From Ilumatobacteraceae bacterium (GTDB lineage Bacteria > Actinomycetota > Acidimicrobiia > Acidimicrobiales > Ilumatobacteraceae), in contig JAHENF010000004.1 in assembly GCA_024643255.1 (NCBI GenBank), forward strand, positions 1 through 49,127: a stretch of 49,127 nt of DNA, in the 5' to 3' direction. Each line of letters starts with the position of its first letter. The stretch's first letter is position 1. Positions 42,497 through 49,127 of the stretch are shown here, one piece after another. The translations under genes and the position numbers were made by a program. The notes under the pieces are model-generated. The model was not told the origin of the DNA. It worked only from the letters and a program-made list of their open reading frames with translations, and searched no databases.

Positions 42497-43954
42497 GTGA
42501 TCCCCGAACGACTGACCCCGGTACTGCGCGAGCTGGAACCGCTCGCGGAGCGATTCCGGGCGGCGGGGCATCGTCTCTACCTCGTCGGTGGCACGGTGCG
42601 CGACCTGTTCGTCGCGAACGATCGCGTCGACTTCGACCTCGACCTGACCACCGACGCCCGGCCGTCGGAGATCAAGCGCTGTCTCGATGGATGGGCGGAT
42701 GCTGTCTGGACCCAAGGCGAGAAGTTCGGCACGATCGGGGCGCACAAGGTCGATCCGGCGACCGGCCGCGAGCGGATCTACGAGATCACCACGTTCCGCG
42801 CCGAGGCGTACACCGACGACTCGCGCAAGCCGCACGTCGTGTTCGCCGACGACATCGAGGCGGATCTGTCCCGCCGCGACTTCACCGTCAACGCGATGGC
42901 TCTCGAGTTGACCGCCGACGGCGACCTGCCGGCGCTGATCGATCCGTTCGGAGGTGTCGCCGATCTGGCGACGAGGACGCTGCGCACGCCGCTCGGTCCC
43001 GAGCTGAGCTTCAGCGACGATCCGCTGCGCATGCTCCGCGCCGCGCGGTTCATCGCCGGATACGAACTCGCGCCGACCGACGACCTGGTGCAGGCGGTGC
43101 GCGACATGGCACCGCGCCTCGAGATCGTCTCCGCCGAACGGATCCGTGACGAACTCGACAAGCTGATGGTGGTCGACCATCCGGCGGCAGGGCTGTGGTT
43201 CCTGGTGGACACCGGACTCGCCGACCAGTTCCTCCCCGAACTCCCTGCGATGCGCCTCGAGCACGATCCGCTGCATCGCCACAAGGACGTGCTCACCCAC
43301 TCGATCGCCGTGGTCGAGAACGTGCGGCCACCGAAGGAGCACCCGGCGATCGAGGCAGGGGAGCAGCCGACGTTCGACTTCCGCACCACCCGGCTCGCCG
43401 CGTTGTTCCACGACGTCGGCAAACCTCGAACGCGCGGGTACCTCGAGGGCAAGGGGACCACGTTCCATCACCACGACGCCGTGGGCGCGCGGATGACGCG
43501 CAAGCGGATGAACGCGCTCCGGTACTCCAACGACGACGTCGCCGCAGTGACCGAACTCGTTGCACTGCACCTGCGGTTCCACACCTATTCGATGGGCTGG
43601 TCCGACTCGGCCGTGCGACGCTACGTCCGCGATGCCGGACCGCTGCTCCGTGAACTCAACGTGCTCACGCGCTGCGACTGCACCACCCGCAATGCCAAGA
43701 AGGCGGCGCGGTTGTCGAAGCGGATGGACGAGCTGGAAGAGCGCATCGACGAGCTGGAAGCGGCCGAGGAACTCGCGGCGCTGCGCCCGGAACTCGACGG
43801 CACGGCGGTGATGGAACAGCTGGGACTCGCGCCGGGGCGCGACGTCGGCGAGGCGATGCGCTTCCTGATGGAGGTGCGCCTCGACGAGGGCCTGCTCGGC
43901 GACGACGCGATCCGCGCCCGCCTCGACGAATGGTGGGCGGAACGCTCCACGTGA
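42497..43954 (+). CDS. pcnA: CCA tRNA nucleotidyltransferase (class II) with HD domain
   Basis: In this 485-residue protein the nucleotidyltransferase head has YLVGGTVRDLFVAND and VDFDLDLTTDA (two catalytic Asp). RRDFTVNAMALELTADGDLP, DPFGGVADLATRTLRTPLGP and DDPLRMLRAARFIAGY are the ATP(CTP) transfer-enzyme motifs. The HD domain has LAALFHDVGKPRT and FHHHDAVGARMTRKRMN. It adds or repairs 3' CCA on tRNAs. The name follows Mycobacterium pcnA; the function is inferred from the family. Confidence 0.94.
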   Translation: MIPERLTPVLRELEPLAERFRAAGHRLYLVGGTVRDLFVANDRVDFDLDLTTDARPSEIKRCLDGWADAVWTQGEKFGTIGAHKVDPATGRERIYEITTFRAEAYTDDSRKPHVVFADDIEADLSRRDFTVNAMALELTADGDLPALIDPFGGVADLATRTLRTPLGPELSFSDDPLRMLRAARFIAGYELAPTDDLVQAVRDMAPRLEIVSAERIRDELDKLMVVDHPAAGLWFLVDTGLADQFLPELPAMRLEHDPLHRHKDVLTHSIAVVENVRPPKEHPAIEAGEQPTFDFRTTRLAALFHDVGKPRTRGYLEGKGTTFHHHDAVGARMTRKRMNALRYSNDDVAAVTELVALHLRFHTYSMGWSDSAVRRYVRDAGPLLRELNVLTRCDCTTRNAKKAARLSKRMDELEERIDELEAAEELAALRPELDGTAVMEQLGLAPGRDVGEAMRFLMEVRLDEGLLGDDAIRARLDEWWAERST

Positions 43955-43983
43955 GCATCACCGGCTGAGCGCGGCCGTCGTCG

Positions 43984-43989
43984 TACCGT
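43984..43989 (+). promoter_or_regulatory. Candidate -10 element for the GGDEF/EAL gene
   Basis: TACCGT ends six bases before GTG 43996. It lies in the 41-base gap after pcnA, so the signalling gene may be transcribed on its own. Confidence 0.4.
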
Positions 43990-43995
43990 TGTGCG

Positions 43996-46296
43996 GTGGA
44001 TTCCCCGACAGCGCAACCGTTTCGCGGCTGGTGGCTGATCATCCCGATCGTCGCCGTGTCGGTGACGCTGATGGTGTTGGCCGTGCTTCGTGCCGGCACC
44101 GATCCCGGTCCGGGCACGATCATTGCGGTGACGGGGATCGGCGTGCTCGCGATCGTCGCGATCGCGGCGACGGCCGCGGAGTCGCGGCGGATCGGTGCAC
44201 GGTTCCGTCACACGATCGACGAGTTGGAGCGCACCCAGGGTGAGATCCGACGTCTGCTCGACGATCTCCCCGACGCGGTGATGGGGTTGAACGAACGAGG
44301 TGTCATCGAGTCGGCGAACCGACGCGCGGCGCTGCTCACCGGCCGTTCGATCGACGAGCTGGTCGGGCGGGCATTCCTGGAGATGATCCCCGACTCCGAC
44401 CGCGACGTGGTCACGGAGCGCTGGCAGTTCGACCAGCAGCCCGATGCGGTCGAACCGGTCGACGGAACCGGGCCGATCGGCAACCACGTGCTGTTCGAAC
44501 TGGTCGATGCCTACGGCGAGCCGCATCTCGTCGAGGCGTCGCTGCACCGTCCTACGGCGACCGACGGCAGTGGGTCCGGCGGGCTGGTCGTGCTCTTGCG
44601 CGACGTCACCGATCGCGCCCGCAGCACGGTGGCGCTCGAACAGGCTCGGCGCCGCTTCCAGCAGGCATTCCACTCCGCGCCGACCGGCATGGCGCTCGTG
44701 CGACTCGACGACAGCCGCATCGTCGATGCCAACCAGTCGCTCGCCGACATGCTCGACCGACCACTCGGCTCCCTGATCGGCATGGGGATTCGCGAGATCA
44801 CCCACCCCGACGATCTGCGCGCGGCCGCGACGCAGCGCGCCCGGCTCGAGCTCGGCATCGCCGACACCTATCTCCTGGAGCAGCGCTACCTGCGCAGTGA
44901 CGGCGAGTTCGTGTGGGCCCGTACGCGCGTGTCGGTCACCGAGGACGAGGGGGTGGCGCTCGCGATCACGCACATCGAGGACGTCACCGACCAGCGCGTC
45001 GCCGCCGAGCGGTTGACACACGCCGCGACCCACGACGATCTGACGGAACTCCCGAATCGGGCAGCCCTCGTCGAGCGCCTCGACTCGCTGCTGGCGGGCG
45101 CTCTCCCCGGCCAGATCTCGGTGTTGTTCATCGATCTCGACAACTTCAAGGTGGTCAACGACAGCCTGGGCCACGGCGTCGGCGACGAGCTGTTGCGCGA
45201 AATTGCCCGGCGCCTGCGTCACGTGATGCGCGACACCGATCGCCTCGCGCGCTTCGGCGGCGACGAGTTCGTGGTGTTCGTCGACGGTGGCGTCGATCCG
45301 GCGGTCGTCGCCGAGCGTCTCCGGCGTGAGGTGCAACGCCCGGTGTTCGTCGACAGCCACGAGTTGGTCACGACGGCCAGCATCGGCTTCGCCGTGAACA
45401 GCGCGGTCGGACTGACCGCCGACGAACTGCTTCGCGACGCCGACGCCGCGATGTACCGGGCCAAGGCGGGCGGGCGCGATCGCGTCGAGGCGTTCACCGA
45501 GGAGACGCGTCGCGCCTCGGTGGCCGCGTTGCAGACCTCGACCGAACTGCGCCGGGGGCTCGAGCGCGGCGAGGTCGTTCCGTACTTCCAGCCGATCGTC
45601 GATCTCGACGGCGGCCAGGTCGTGGGTTTCGAGGTGCTGGCGCGCTGGCTGCATCCCGATCGCGGGCTGCTCGTGCCGGCCCAGTTCCTCCCGATGGCCG
45701 AGGAGGCCGGCCTGATGGTCGAGCTCGGTGGTCGGATCCTGCGCGATTCCCTCGCGCAGCTGGCGCATTGGCGAGCGGTCGGGCTGCGTTTCGCCGATTG
45801 TTCGCTGTCGGTCAACGTCGACACCCAGCAGTTGATCGACGGGAGCTTCCTCGACCTCGTGCACGACGCGCTGGGCGAGACCGGCATCGACGCGGATTCG
45901 TTGTGGTTGGAGATCACCGAGACGGCGTTGATGGCAGACACGAAGGCGGCCGGAAACTCGCTGCGCGATCTCCGCGGCCTCGGGCTGCACCTCTCGGTCG
46001 ACGACTTCGGCACCGGGTATTCGTCGCTCACGTATCTCAAGCGGTTCCCCGTCGAGGCGATCAAGGTCGACCGCTCGTTCGTCACCGGCCTCGGGCTCGA
46101 GGCCGACGACACCTCCATCGTCGAGGCCGTCGTCCGCCTGGGCCATTCGCTCGGGTTGACCGTGGTGGCAGAAGGCGTCGAGACGCCGCTGCAACTCAAC
46201 CGTCTGCGCGAGTTGGGCTGTGACAAGGGCCAGGGCTACCTGTTCGGTCGACCCCGCCCCGCCGGTATCACGGCCACCGAACGCGCCGACGCCTGA
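43996..46296 (+). CDS. PAS-PAS-GGDEF-EAL cyclic di-GMP enzyme
   Basis: The 766-residue protein starts with two membrane helices (WWLIIPIVAVSVTLMVLAVL and IIAVTGIGVLAIVAIAATA). A coil follows, then two PAS domains (LLDDLPDAVMGLNERGVIES and FQQAFHSAPTGMALVRLDDS). The GGDEF domain has RFGGDEFVVF near 419-428, with an RDTD inhibitory site five residues upstream. The EAL domain reads EVLARW (546-551), with ITETALM, DDFGTGYSSL, IKVDRSFV and VAEGVET. Both enzymatic sites look intact. It could both make and degrade cyclic di-GMP. Its signal is unknown. Confidence 0.93.
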   Translation: MDSPTAQPFRGWWLIIPIVAVSVTLMVLAVLRAGTDPGPGTIIAVTGIGVLAIVAIAATAAESRRIGARFRHTIDELERTQGEIRRLLDDLPDAVMGLNERGVIESANRRAALLTGRSIDELVGRAFLEMIPDSDRDVVTERWQFDQQPDAVEPVDGTGPIGNHVLFELVDAYGEPHLVEASLHRPTATDGSGSGGLVVLLRDVTDRARSTVALEQARRRFQQAFHSAPTGMALVRLDDSRIVDANQSLADMLDRPLGSLIGMGIREITHPDDLRAAATQRARLELGIADTYLLEQRYLRSDGEFVWARTRVSVTEDEGVALAITHIEDVTDQRVAAERLTHAATHDDLTELPNRAALVERLDSLLAGALPGQISVLFIDLDNFKVVNDSLGHGVGDELLREIARRLRHVMRDTDRLARFGGDEFVVFVDGGVDPAVVAERLRREVQRPVFVDSHELVTTASIGFAVNSAVGLTADELLRDADAAMYRAKAGGRDRVEAFTEETRRASVAALQTSTELRRGLERGEVVPYFQPIVDLDGGQVVGFEVLARWLHPDRGLLVPAQFLPMAEEAGLMVELGGRILRDSLAQLAHWRAVGLRFADCSLSVNVDTQQLIDGSFLDLVHDALGETGIDADSLWLEITETALMADTKAAGNSLRDLRGLGLHLSVDDFGTGYSSLTYLKRFPVEAIKVDRSFVTGLGLEADDTSIVEAVVRLGHSLGLTVVAEGVETPLQLNRLRELGCDKGQGYLFGRPRPAGITATERADA

Positions 46297-46306
46297 GTTG
46301 GTTACG

Positions 46307-46323
46307 CCGGTGCCCGGCACCGG
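46307..46323. terminator. Candidate bidirectional hairpin between convergent genes
   Basis: CCGGTGC-CCG-GCACCGG, a 7-bp GC stem with a 3-base loop, lies between the GGDEF/EAL stop and the methyltransferase stop. There is no T-run, so it is not a canonical intrinsic terminator. Confidence 0.35.
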
Positions 46324-46335
46324 AGTGACCGGTTG

Positions 46336-46905
46336 TCAGGAGCCTTCTTTGCGGGCGCGCAGGATGAGGGTGACGGGGGCGGGGTGCGCTGCGGACGCAC
46401 CGAGTTCGAGCAGTTGATCGACGCGGAAGTTCGACCGGTTGAGTGCGGTGAACCATGAGGCGATCGTGCGATCGGTGGCGCCGTAGGGGTGGGTGTCGTC
46501 GACGCCCGCGAACGGGTGCGGCAGCGACATCACGAGCGGCATGCTCGGCTTGAGAATGCGATGGACCTGCCGGAGCAGCCGGCCGAGGTCGTCGACCTGG
46601 CCCATCGTGTGTGCGGCGAGCACGACTTCGATCGATCCCGAGGCGATGTCGCCGAGGTCGGCGAGGTCCGTCTCGAGGCATTGGACGGGCACCTCGGCGG
46701 CAGCCGCGCGACGGCGGGTCTCGGCGATCCGTTCGACGTCGGTGTCGACGGCGATCGACTTGGCGCCGGCGCGGGCGAACCCGATCGAGTTGTACCAGGC
46801 AGAGATTCCGAGCTCGACGGCGCGCCTGCCATCGCTGACATCCCCACACAGACGCAACTCGTCGTCGTTTGGCGTCCCGGGTCCGAAGTCGATGTTGGCA
46901 ACCAC
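46336..46905 (-). CDS. SAM-dependent methyltransferase (class I)
   Basis: This 189-residue protein has a Rossmann-type SAM fold: RRAVELGISAWYNSIGFARAGAKSIAVDTDVERI (parts: AVELGISAWYNSIGFA, KSIAVDTD) with the SAM-ribose Asp, and GDIASGSIEVVLAAHTMGQV as the motif near motif IV. ILKPSMPLVMSLPHPF resembles the post-motif loop. The canonical ExGxGxG is replaced by ELGISAWYNSIG, so SAM binding is less certain. The start is GTG 46905. It is convergent with the GGDEF/EAL gene. The substrate is unknown. Confidence 0.75.
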   Translation of the reverse strand: MVANIDFGPGTPNDDELRLCGDVSDGRRAVELGISAWYNSIGFARAGAKSIAVDTDVERIAETRRRAAAAEVPVQCLETDLADLGDIASGSIEVVLAAHTMGQVDDLGRLLRQVHRILKPSMPLVMSLPHPFAGVDDTHPYGATDRTIASWFTALNRSNFRVDQLLELGASAAHPAPVTLILRARKEGS

Positions 46906-46972
46906 GCGACCAGTGTGCCCGAATCAGATTGCGACGGTGGGGATCGCGCCGTGCACGGCGATCGCGAACAGA

Positions 46973-46978
46973 TAGTGT
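46973..46978 (+). promoter_or_regulatory. Candidate -10 element for the DUF5318 gene
   Basis: TAGTGT ends eight bases before ATG 46987, consistent with a leaderless transcript. Confidence 0.4.
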
Positions 46979-46986
46979 CCGGGGCC

Positions 46987-47382
46987 ATGGCGTTCACCGT
47001 CGGGGCACTTCGTGGGTCCGATGGTTCGCGTGGCCTGATCGATCACCGGCTCGCCCGGCGCATGCTGATCTCGCAGGTGAAGAAGGGGCGCGTCCCGCTC
47101 GACCAGGTCTGCGACGCGCATCCCGAGTTGATTCGGGCGGCGCGCAACGTCGGGACCCAGACCACGATGCGCTGTCCGATCTGCGAGGAAGCCGACCTCA
47201 AGCTGGTGACCTACGTCTTCGGGCCGAGGCTCTCGGCCCAGGGTCGCTGCGTGTCGACGGCAAAGGAGATGCGCCAACTCAACGATCGGAGCGAGGAGTT
47301 GAGCGCCTACGTCGTCGAGGCGTGTGTGGAATGTCGCTGGAACCATCTGCTGCGGGTGATCCCCGTCGGCGGACGACGCTAG
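46987..47382 (+). CDS. DUF5318 family protein
   Basis: The 131-residue protein has CPICEEADLKLVTYVFGPRL in its middle and ends VVEACVECRWNHLLRVIPVGG. The CPIC and CVEC pairs form a zinc-ribbon-like fold. An N-terminal helical region has LARRMLISQVKKGRVPLDQVCD. DUF5318 is an actinobacterial protein of unknown function. The start at ATG 46987 is supported by the TAGTGT at eight bases; the longer reading frame upstream is antisense to the methyltransferase. Confidence 0.82.
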   Translation: MAFTVGALRGSDGSRGLIDHRLARRMLISQVKKGRVPLDQVCDAHPELIRAARNVGTQTTMRCPICEEADLKLVTYVFGPRLSAQGRCVSTAKEMRQLNDRSEELSAYVVEACVECRWNHLLRVIPVGGRR

Positions 47383-47396
47383 GTTCGAGCGCCCGC

Positions 47397-48068
47397 ATGC
47401 CCAAGGTGTCGACGTGGCGCGCCGCGGTGTCCGTGCTCATGGTCGCGGGGGCGCTGGTCGGATGTTCGAACGGCTCGACGACGAACGTGTCGGTTGCCGA
47501 GCCCGATTCCGAGACCGCCTCGTCAGGATCCGACACCACCGCCGACACCATTGCTGTCACCGCTGACACTTCTTCCGACACCGGTGTCGACGACTCGGCG
47601 TCGACGGTCCCCGCCCGTGGGCAGTTGCCCGAGGGATTCACCACGGTGACGGCGCGGATCACCGAGGCCGACGGACAGGTCTGCGAGGTGTGCGTGTGGC
47701 TCGCCGACAACGCCGACGAGCGCGGTCGGGGTCTGATGGGTGTGACCGATCTCGGCGGCGCGGCGGGGATGGTGTTCCGATTCGACGAACCGTTCGTCGG
47801 TTCCTTCTACATGTTCCAGACACCGACGCCGTTGTCGATCGCCTGGTTCGCCCCCGACGGCAACCACGTCGGTTCGGCCGACATGACGCCGTGCCTCGAC
47901 ACGCCGGCAGGTCAGTGTCCGCTCTATTCGCCAGGCGTCGAGTACGACCTCGCGCTCGAGGTGTTCGAGGGTGGGCTCGACGGCCTCGCCGTCGGCCCCG
48001 GCTCGCGTCTGGAACTGATCGACGGCACCGAGGCCGAGGGCTGCCCACTGGCCGACACCACCGGCTGA
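47397..48068 (+). CDS. DUF192 family lipoprotein
   Basis: The 223-residue protein has a lipoprotein signal (MPKVSTWRAAVSVLMVAGALVGC) with Cys23. A Ser/Thr/Asp-rich linker follows. The DUF192 domain has VWLADNADERGRGLMGVTDL, GMVFRFDEPFVGSFYMFQT and PTPLSIAWFAPDG, the fold of small secreted proteins found near oxidative and metal-stress genes. It would lie on the outer face of the membrane. It follows DUF5318 by 14 bases. Confidence 0.85.
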   Translation: MPKVSTWRAAVSVLMVAGALVGCSNGSTTNVSVAEPDSETASSGSDTTADTIAVTADTSSDTGVDDSASTVPARGQLPEGFTTVTARITEADGQVCEVCVWLADNADERGRGLMGVTDLGGAAGMVFRFDEPFVGSFYMFQTPTPLSIAWFAPDGNHVGSADMTPCLDTPAGQCPLYSPGVEYDLALEVFEGGLDGLAVGPGSRLELIDGTEAEGCPLADTTG

Positions 48069-48093
48069 GTTCACCGGGCGGTGAGCTCGGCGA

Positions 48094-48363
48094 TCAGGCA
48101 GACGTCAGCTGGGACCGCGCCTGCTCGTAGCCGGGCCACCCGGCGCCGCGCTCGTGGCATTCGCACGGGCAGCACCATCCGACGACGTCGGGGTCCGATC
48201 TCGACGGCCACCACCCGGCGCACCCGCGATGGCGCGTTCGCGGGCGAGCGGGGAACGTCGCGACCAGCACCACGGTGGGGTCACATGCGAAGCCGTAACC
48301 CGGTCCCACACGGGATTGCTCCGGATGAGGCAGCTGATCTGTCGGATCGGTTTCTTCGCTCAC
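48094..48363 (-). CDS. Possible small Cys/Trp-rich protein
   Basis: The 89-residue ORF starts at GTG 48363. Its second half, with HRGCAGWWPSRSDPDVVGWC then CPCECHERGAGWPGYEQA, holds five cysteines plus His in a CxCxC-like cluster, which suggests a small metal-binding protein. Third positions are G/C-rich as in neighbours. I do not recognise the family. No Shine-Dalgarno or promoter is evident. The space before the DinB gene (48364-48440) has nothing else. I rate it as likely but unproven. Confidence 0.45.
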   Translation of the reverse strand: MSEETDPTDQLPHPEQSRVGPGYGFACDPTVVLVATFPARPRTRHRGCAGWWPSRSDPDVVGWCCPCECHERGAGWPGYEQARSQLTSA

Positions 48364-48440
48364 GCTGATCAGATCGACACTGCGGGCGCAGGGCGTGAGG
48401 GTTCTTGACCGGAGCTTGCCGAGACGCTGCGTGACGCTCC

Positions 48441-49127
48441 TCAGCGCTGGGCTTCGAGACGGAGGAGGTCGCGCCTGGCGTAGCGGTTGTGCCAGAACTC
48501 CTCCTCGAACACGGCGTGCACGCATTCCCGAAAGGGGTGCGGACCGTTCTCGAGCACGTCGACGGTGCGCTCGAGGTCGGTGGTCGTCATCGACTCGAGC
48601 GCCTCGAGAAGGCGCGCCGAGCGCTCCGTCCGTGCCGCGAGGGCGTCCGAAACCGACGGGGACGCGTCGCGGTCGAGGTCCGGCCACGGGAAGTCGACGG
48701 AGCCACTGTTCGGCAGGCCGATCGGATGGAATCGCTCGCCGAGGATTGGCACCGTGAACCACTTGTCCATCGCGAAGACGAGGTGTCGCAACGTCTGGAC
48801 GAAGGACCACTCGTCGTCGACCGACTCGTGCAGTTGGTTCTCGGAGCGTGCGTTTGCGATGGCGGTCGTCGTCGCCCACTCGTCGGTCAGTGCCGCCCAT
48901 GCGGCGCGCATGCCTTCGGGATCCGGCGGTCGCAGCATCGCCCGGAGCGGGTACCAGGGGTCACGCTCGTTGACGTAGTCGGTGACGTCGACGCCGTTGA
49001 TGACGACGTTGTCGACGAGTGCATCGATGTCGACGTCGACGAGCCAGGCGTGGCTGATCGTGACGTTGGTGAGATCGACGTCACGGAAGCGGGCGCCACG
49101 GAGATCAGCTCCCCAGAACACCGCTCC
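48441..49127 (-). CDS. DinB-family protein with pentapeptide-repeat N-terminus (5' end beyond window)
   Basis: The C-terminal part is DinB/YfiT-like: WSFVQTLRHLVFAMDKWFTV and HPFRECVHAVFEEEFWHNRYARRDL carry the His-containing helices of the metal-binding four-helix bundle. The N-terminal part has pentapeptide repeats (GADLRGARFRDVDLTNVTI). Reading back to the edge it continues GAVFW, still repeat-like, so the true start probably lies outside the window; GTG 49121 would be an internal codon. DinB-like proteins are often thiol transferases using mycothiol or bacillithiol; mtr in this window makes that plausible, but it is an inference. Confidence 0.8.
   Translation of the reverse strand, partial: GAVFWGADLRGARFRDVDLTNVTISHAWLVDVDIDALVDNVVINGVDVTDYVNERDPWYPLRAMLRPPDPEGMRAAWAALTDEWATTTAIANARSENQLHESVDDEWSFVQTLRHLVFAMDKWFTVPILGERFHPIGLPNSGSVDFPWPDLDRDASPSVSDALAARTERSARLLEALESMTTTDLERTVDVLENGPHPFRECVHAVFEEEFWHNRYARRDLLRLEAQR

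Noticed and set aside
43621-46320. 899-residue minus-strand ORF
   Set aside because: It is antisense to pcnA and the GGDEF/EAL gene and shows no domain.
1-49127. CRISPR arrays, insertion sequences, prophage genes or attachment sites
   Set aside because: No regularly spaced repeats, transposase or integrase motifs seen; gene order and composition look uniform and core-like.

Overview
The window is a chromosomal origin region from a high-GC actinobacterium. The order cca/pcnA, GNAT, DUF6049, kinase, ECF sigma, anti-sigma, trxB, trxA, cwlM, parB, parA, rsmG, jag, yidC, yidD, rnpA, rpmH, dnaA, dnaN, recF, dciA-like, gyrB, gyrA, DUF3566 and tRNA-Ile is the actinobacterial origin layout, recalled here from Mycobacterium. 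Mycothione reductase, an F420-type luciferase-like oxidoreductase, DUF5318 and leaderless-looking starts agree. The details look more like Acidimicrobiia (Ilumatobacter-like) than mycobacteria, but that placement is an inference.

Layout. (a) 1-13.7 kb holds metabolic genes: a D-aminoacylase-like amidohydrolase cut by the left edge, two GNATs, an LLM oxidoreductase, a trypsin-like lipoprotein, a sugar-lactone oxidase, a class V aminotransferase, mycothione reductase, a NUDIX protein, a standalone molybdoenzyme, a membrane-less MgtE/CBS protein next to a DUF1003 membrane protein, and a saccharopine-dehydrogenase-like protein. (b) 13.8-17.5 kb has a cation-chloride cotransporter, tRNA-Ile(GAT), DUF3566 and a TadE-like protein. 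(c) 17.5-26.4 kb is the minus-strand replication block gyrA, gyrB, dciA-like, recF, dnaN, dnaA. DnaA-box clusters lie on both sides of dnaA. (d) 26.7-32.1 kb is the plus-strand block rpmH, rnpA, yidD, yidC, jag, rsmG, two parS sites, parA, parB. (e) 32.3-42.4 kb is a minus-strand envelope and stress block: GNAT, DUF6049, DegV, Ser/Thr kinase, ECF sigma, anti-sigma, membrane protein, trxB, trxA, cwlM. (f) 42.5-49.1 kb has the CCA-adding enzyme, a PAS-GGDEF-EAL protein, a methyltransferase, DUF5318, a DUF192 lipoprotein, a possible Cys-rich small protein and a DinB protein cut by the right edge.

Most interesting points. The mycobacterial MurJ-pseudokinase position is taken by a kinase that keeps its catalytic residues and carries a similar-looking outer domain. 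The adjacent CwlM has lost its amidase zinc-site motifs. The ECF sigma gene has no canonical start upstream of its essential first helix, but has a perfect leaderless promoter spacing onto an ATC codon. CwlM likewise seems to start at CTG, overlapping the trxA stop. A TAnnnT hexamer 6-8 nt before the start codon recurs at more than a dozen genes. Two parS sites, a split origin and an extra phased DnaA-box pair past parB complete the replication and segregation architecture.
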